Source of the DNA: Bacteroidota bacterium
GTDB lineage: Bacteria; Bacteroidota; Bacteroidia; Chitinophagales; Chitinophagaceae
DNA: 16,561 nt
Assembly (NCBI GenBank): GCA_947447835.1
Contig: CANFLP010000038.1
Span: 1-16,561, forward strand
Direction: 5' to 3'
The notes beneath the pieces are model-generated. The model did no database searches, was not told the origin of the DNA, and worked only from the letters and a program-made list of their open reading frames with translations. Shown here one piece after another: positions 14,628-16,561 of the stretch. The position numbers and the translations under genes were made by a program. Position 1 is the stretch's first letter. Each line of letters begins with the position of its first letter.

Positions 14628-15593
14628 TTATTTATTTCGGTTCATTAAATAATTGGCTAAATCAATTAGGGGTTGCTTACGCGAAGAAACTACTGCAATA
14701 GATTCTAAATGCTCAAAAGCTTCTTCCATATATTTAGCCTTTAAATTTTCAGCCCATTCAGCAACTCCACAAGCATTAAATATTTCTAAAACCTTCTCCA
14801 CTTTATTAGCTGCATTGTCATTTAATAATTCATCTAATGCTTTGCGTTGTGCTGCTGTTGCAACTGACATAGCATGCAATAACAAAAAGGTTTTTTTATT
14901 TTGTTTGATATCTCCTCCTACTTCTTTACCAAAATCTGCAGCATTTCCATAAGCATCTAAATAGTCGTCTTGTATTTGAAACGCAATGCCAATTTTTTTA
15001 CCAAACTCATACAAATGATGACAATTGTTTTCACTTGCACCTCCTATTATTGCTCCTACTTCTAAAGTAGCCGCTAATAAAACAGAGGTCTTTAAAGTAA
15101 TCATGAAAATATATTGCTCCATAGTTACCTCACTCATTTTGGCATAATCCATATCCAACTGTTGTCCTTCACAAACCTCCCTAGCGGTTTTATTAAATAT
15201 TTTTAAAATCTTAGGAAGATAAGAAGGCTGAATAGTTTGCAAGAACTCATAGGCGCGAATCAACATTACATCACCAACCAATAATGCGGTATTAGCATCA
15301 TATTTTGTATGCACTGTTGGCATGCCTCTGCGCAATTGCGCTTCGTCCATCATATCGTCATGCACCAAGGTGAAATTGTGAAACAATTCAATTGCTCTTG
15401 CCACTTGAAAAGCATCAGGATGAATTTCACTAAATAATTCATTGCCCAATAAACACATTACAGGGCGAATTCTTTTACCACCAATTTTTAAGAAATATTC
15501 ACCAGGCTCATATAATGTTTCTGGGCTAGCAGGGAAATGCGCTGTATCAAAATAGGCATTAAATTGTACTGATAATTCTTGGAAACTTAGCAT
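14628..15593 (-). CDS. Polyprenyl diphosphate synthase, probably GGPP-type
   Basis: This trans-prenyl transferase condenses isopentenyl diphosphate onto allylic diphosphates for quinone, carotenoid or undecaprenyl precursors. All family motifs are present in 321 residues: GGKRIRP (38-44), the first Asp-rich motif HDDMMDEAQLRRG (78-90, DDxxD 79-83), KTS near 168-170, and the second motif QIQDDYLDAYG (206-216). Position -5 before DDxxD is Phe74 (HNFTLVHDD), where E. coli IspB has Ala. A bulky residue there limits chain length, as in archaeal-type GGPP synthases, and the motif lacks the two-residue insert of bacterial FPP synthases. I therefore infer a C20 product. It is first in a leftward operon. 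A TAGGTTTG box at 15605-15598 lies almost on the ATG, so the mRNA may be nearly leaderless. Confidence 0.93.
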   Translation of the reverse strand: MLSFQELSVQFNAYFDTAHFPASPETLYEPGEYFLKIGGKRIRPVMCLLGNELFSEIHPDAFQVARAIELFHNFTLVHDDMMDEAQLRRGMPTVHTKYDANTALLVGDVMLIRAYEFLQTIQPSYLPKILKIFNKTAREVCEGQQLDMDYAKMSEVTMEQYIFMITLKTSVLLAATLEVGAIIGGASENNCHHLYEFGKKIGIAFQIQDDYLDAYGNAADFGKEVGGDIKQNKKTFLLLHAMSVATAAQRKALDELLNDNAANKVEKVLEIFNACGVAEWAENLKAKYMEEAFEHLESIAVVSSRKQPLIDLANYLMNRNK

Positions 15594-15652
15594 ACTACAA
15601 ACCTAACCAAATTTTAGCATTTATTAAACAGTCAATTTTTGTCTTTTCCCCT

Positions 15653-15660
15653 TAAATTTG
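15653..15660 (+). promoter_or_regulatory. Candidate -7 box for the small secreted protein
   Basis: TAAATTTG matches TAnnTTTG in full. Initiation near 15664 gives a leader of about 18 nt to the ATG at 15683. A TTTG occurs upstream at 15638-15641, but the 11-bp spacing is too short for a proper -33 element. Confidence 0.4.
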
Positions 15661-15682
15661 CACTACCCCCAAATTATATCAC

Positions 15683-16198
15683 ATGAAAATAAAGGTATTT
15701 TTTACAGCTCTATTTTGCACACTCATTGTACAATCCATTTTTTCACAAGATTTTACGGTAGACACAATTGTCAATAGAAAGTTGCATTTGTATGCGAGCC
15801 CATACACTAAAGCAATAGGCGTAAAAATGTACCCTGGAGCCATTTCGTACAAACAATTTAGACCCAATAATAAAGCCATTGAAGCCATTGGCTATTTGAC
15901 ATTAGACGGATTTAGTTTGTCTGTGTTAAAAGAATTTTACACACCCATTGAAGACGTTGACCAACTAACATGGTACTATGGATATGGAGGGCATATGGGC
16001 ATTTGGAGTGAGGAATGGAAAAAAACAAATGCAGGAACTTCAAATATTGCCGTTGGATTTGATGGAATTATAGGTCTTGATTATAAAGTTAAAAATGCCC
16101 CTATCAACTTAAGCATTGATTGGCAACCTTCGTTTAGTATTATCCAATCCTATTTTAAAAACCAAGGTGGTATAGGCATAAGATACACGTTTAACTAA
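15683..16198 (+). CDS. Small exported protein, probable outer-membrane beta-barrel, function unknown
   Basis: The 171-residue product has a clear signal peptide (residues 1-21, ending IFSQ before DFTVD). The rest is alternating hydrophobic and polar, Tyr- and Gly-rich, with no charged helices. The chain ends in a strand GGIGIRYTFN, with Phe next to last, resembling C-terminal strands of outer-membrane barrels. The size would suit an eight-stranded barrel such as those of the OmpA or OmpW type. I do not recognise a named family. The gene diverges from the prenyl synthase and converges on ftsY, 42 bp away, so it is probably monocistronic. A periplasmic beta-sandwich protein is the main alternative. 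Confidence 0.75.
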   Translation: MKIKVFFTALFCTLIVQSIFSQDFTVDTIVNRKLHLYASPYTKAIGVKMYPGAISYKQFRPNNKAIEAIGYLTLDGFSLSVLKEFYTPIEDVDQLTWYYGYGGHMGIWSEEWKKTNAGTSNIAVGFDGIIGLDYKVKNAPINLSIDWQPSFSIIQSYFKNQGGIGIRYTFN

Positions 16199-16240
16199 TT
16201 CATAATAGTTACTAGCTTTAAAATAAGAGAAGGAGATAAA

Positions 16241-16561
16241 TTATCCTTTAGTTAAACTGAACAAAGAATCGACAAATTCGGTTTTGTCAAATAATAATAA
16301 GTCGTTGATTTGTTCTCCAACACCAATATATTTTACAGGAATTTTGCATTGATGAGCAATAGCTAAAACTACACCACCTTTGGCCGTGCCATCTAACTTT
16401 GTAATGGCCAAAGCATTCACATTGGTTACAGCCATAAATTGTTTGGCTTGCTCTAATGCATTTTGTCCAGTAGATCCATCAAGTACTAATAAAACTTCAT
16501 GTGGCGCATCGGGTAATTGCTTTTGAATAACACGTTTAATTTTATTTAACTCATCCATTAA
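16241..16561 (-). CDS. ftsY: Signal recognition particle receptor FtsY (C-terminal part, cut by window end)
   Basis: FtsY is the membrane-associated GTPase that docks SRP-ribosome complexes at the Sec translocon. Only the C-terminal 107 or so codons are here; the frame stays open to the window edge (Leu before MDELNK), so the Met at 16558 is internal. Recognisable pieces of the SRP GTPase NG domain are LVLDGSTGQNALEQAKQF (containing the DxxxGQ motif), ITKLDGTAKGG (the TKxD guanine-specificity motif) and IPVKYIGVGEQINDLLLF, the closing loop and helix. The DGSTGQN form separates FtsY from Ffh, which usually has DAMTGQ. It converges on the small exported protein. Confidence 0.95.
   Translation of the reverse strand, partial: LMDELNKIKRVIQKQLPDAPHEVLLVLDGSTGQNALEQAKQFMAVTNVNALAITKLDGTAKGGVVLAIAHQCKIPVKYIGVGEQINDLLLFDKTEFVDSLFSLTKG

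Noticed and set aside
16229..16250. Hairpin (AAGG...CCTT) between the small exported protein and ftsY as a terminator
   Set aside because: The stem has a bulge, includes the ftsY stop codon and is not followed by a good T-run on either strand.

Overview
The window is AT-rich chromosomal DNA of a Bacteroidota bacterium, most likely of the Chitinophagales/Chitinophagaceae type (class fairly sure, family tentative). Reasons: DUF3472 and DUF2027-Smr proteins, the lptD / amidase / MlaD-family / OstA-like gene neighbourhood typical of this phylum, few Shine-Dalgarno sequences before start codons, and several boxes matching the Bacteroidota -7 element TAnnTTTG. It looks like housekeeping chromosome: I see no phage, transposase, plasmid, CRISPR or defence genes.

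Layout. Positions 1-226 hold two identical 90-bp direct repeats, each with two hairpins. The inner hairpin plus a T-run reads as a terminator for the leftward gene that follows, a secreted DUF3472 protein (236-1525). Diverging from it is a rightward cluster: a class I isoprenoid-synthase-fold protein (1648-2613), overlapping uracil-DNA glycosylase ung (2604-3275), then a PlsC-type acyltransferase (3292-4029). This meets lptD (4035-6716, leftward) tail to tail with 5 bp between the stops.

From the lptD promoter region a rightward envelope operon diverges: cell-wall amidase (6757-7692), MlaD/MCE protein (7739-8737) and an OstA-like protein (8737-10341). With lptD and the acyltransferase, these genes cover phospholipid synthesis, lipid transport, LPS export and peptidoglycan remodelling.

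From 10338 to 15593 everything reads leftward: a GGPP-type prenyl diphosphate synthase, an APC-family amino acid permease, a DUF2027-Smr protein, the RNase P RNA gene rnpB with its own terminator, and prfB. prfB is split by the classic RF2 programmed +1 frameshift; joining its 20-codon leader to the main frame gives a 362-residue RF2. The right end has a small rightward secreted or outer-membrane protein (15683-16198) and the 3' part of ftsY (leftward, cut by the window end).

I do not see a clearly new multi-gene system. The points most worth following up are the 90-bp hairpin repeats, the uncharacterised isoprenoid-fold enzyme coupled to ung, the two-cysteine LptD, the roughly 58-residue repeat in the OstA-like protein, and a strong internal Shine-Dalgarno at the prfB frameshift in a lineage that seldom uses such sequences for initiation.
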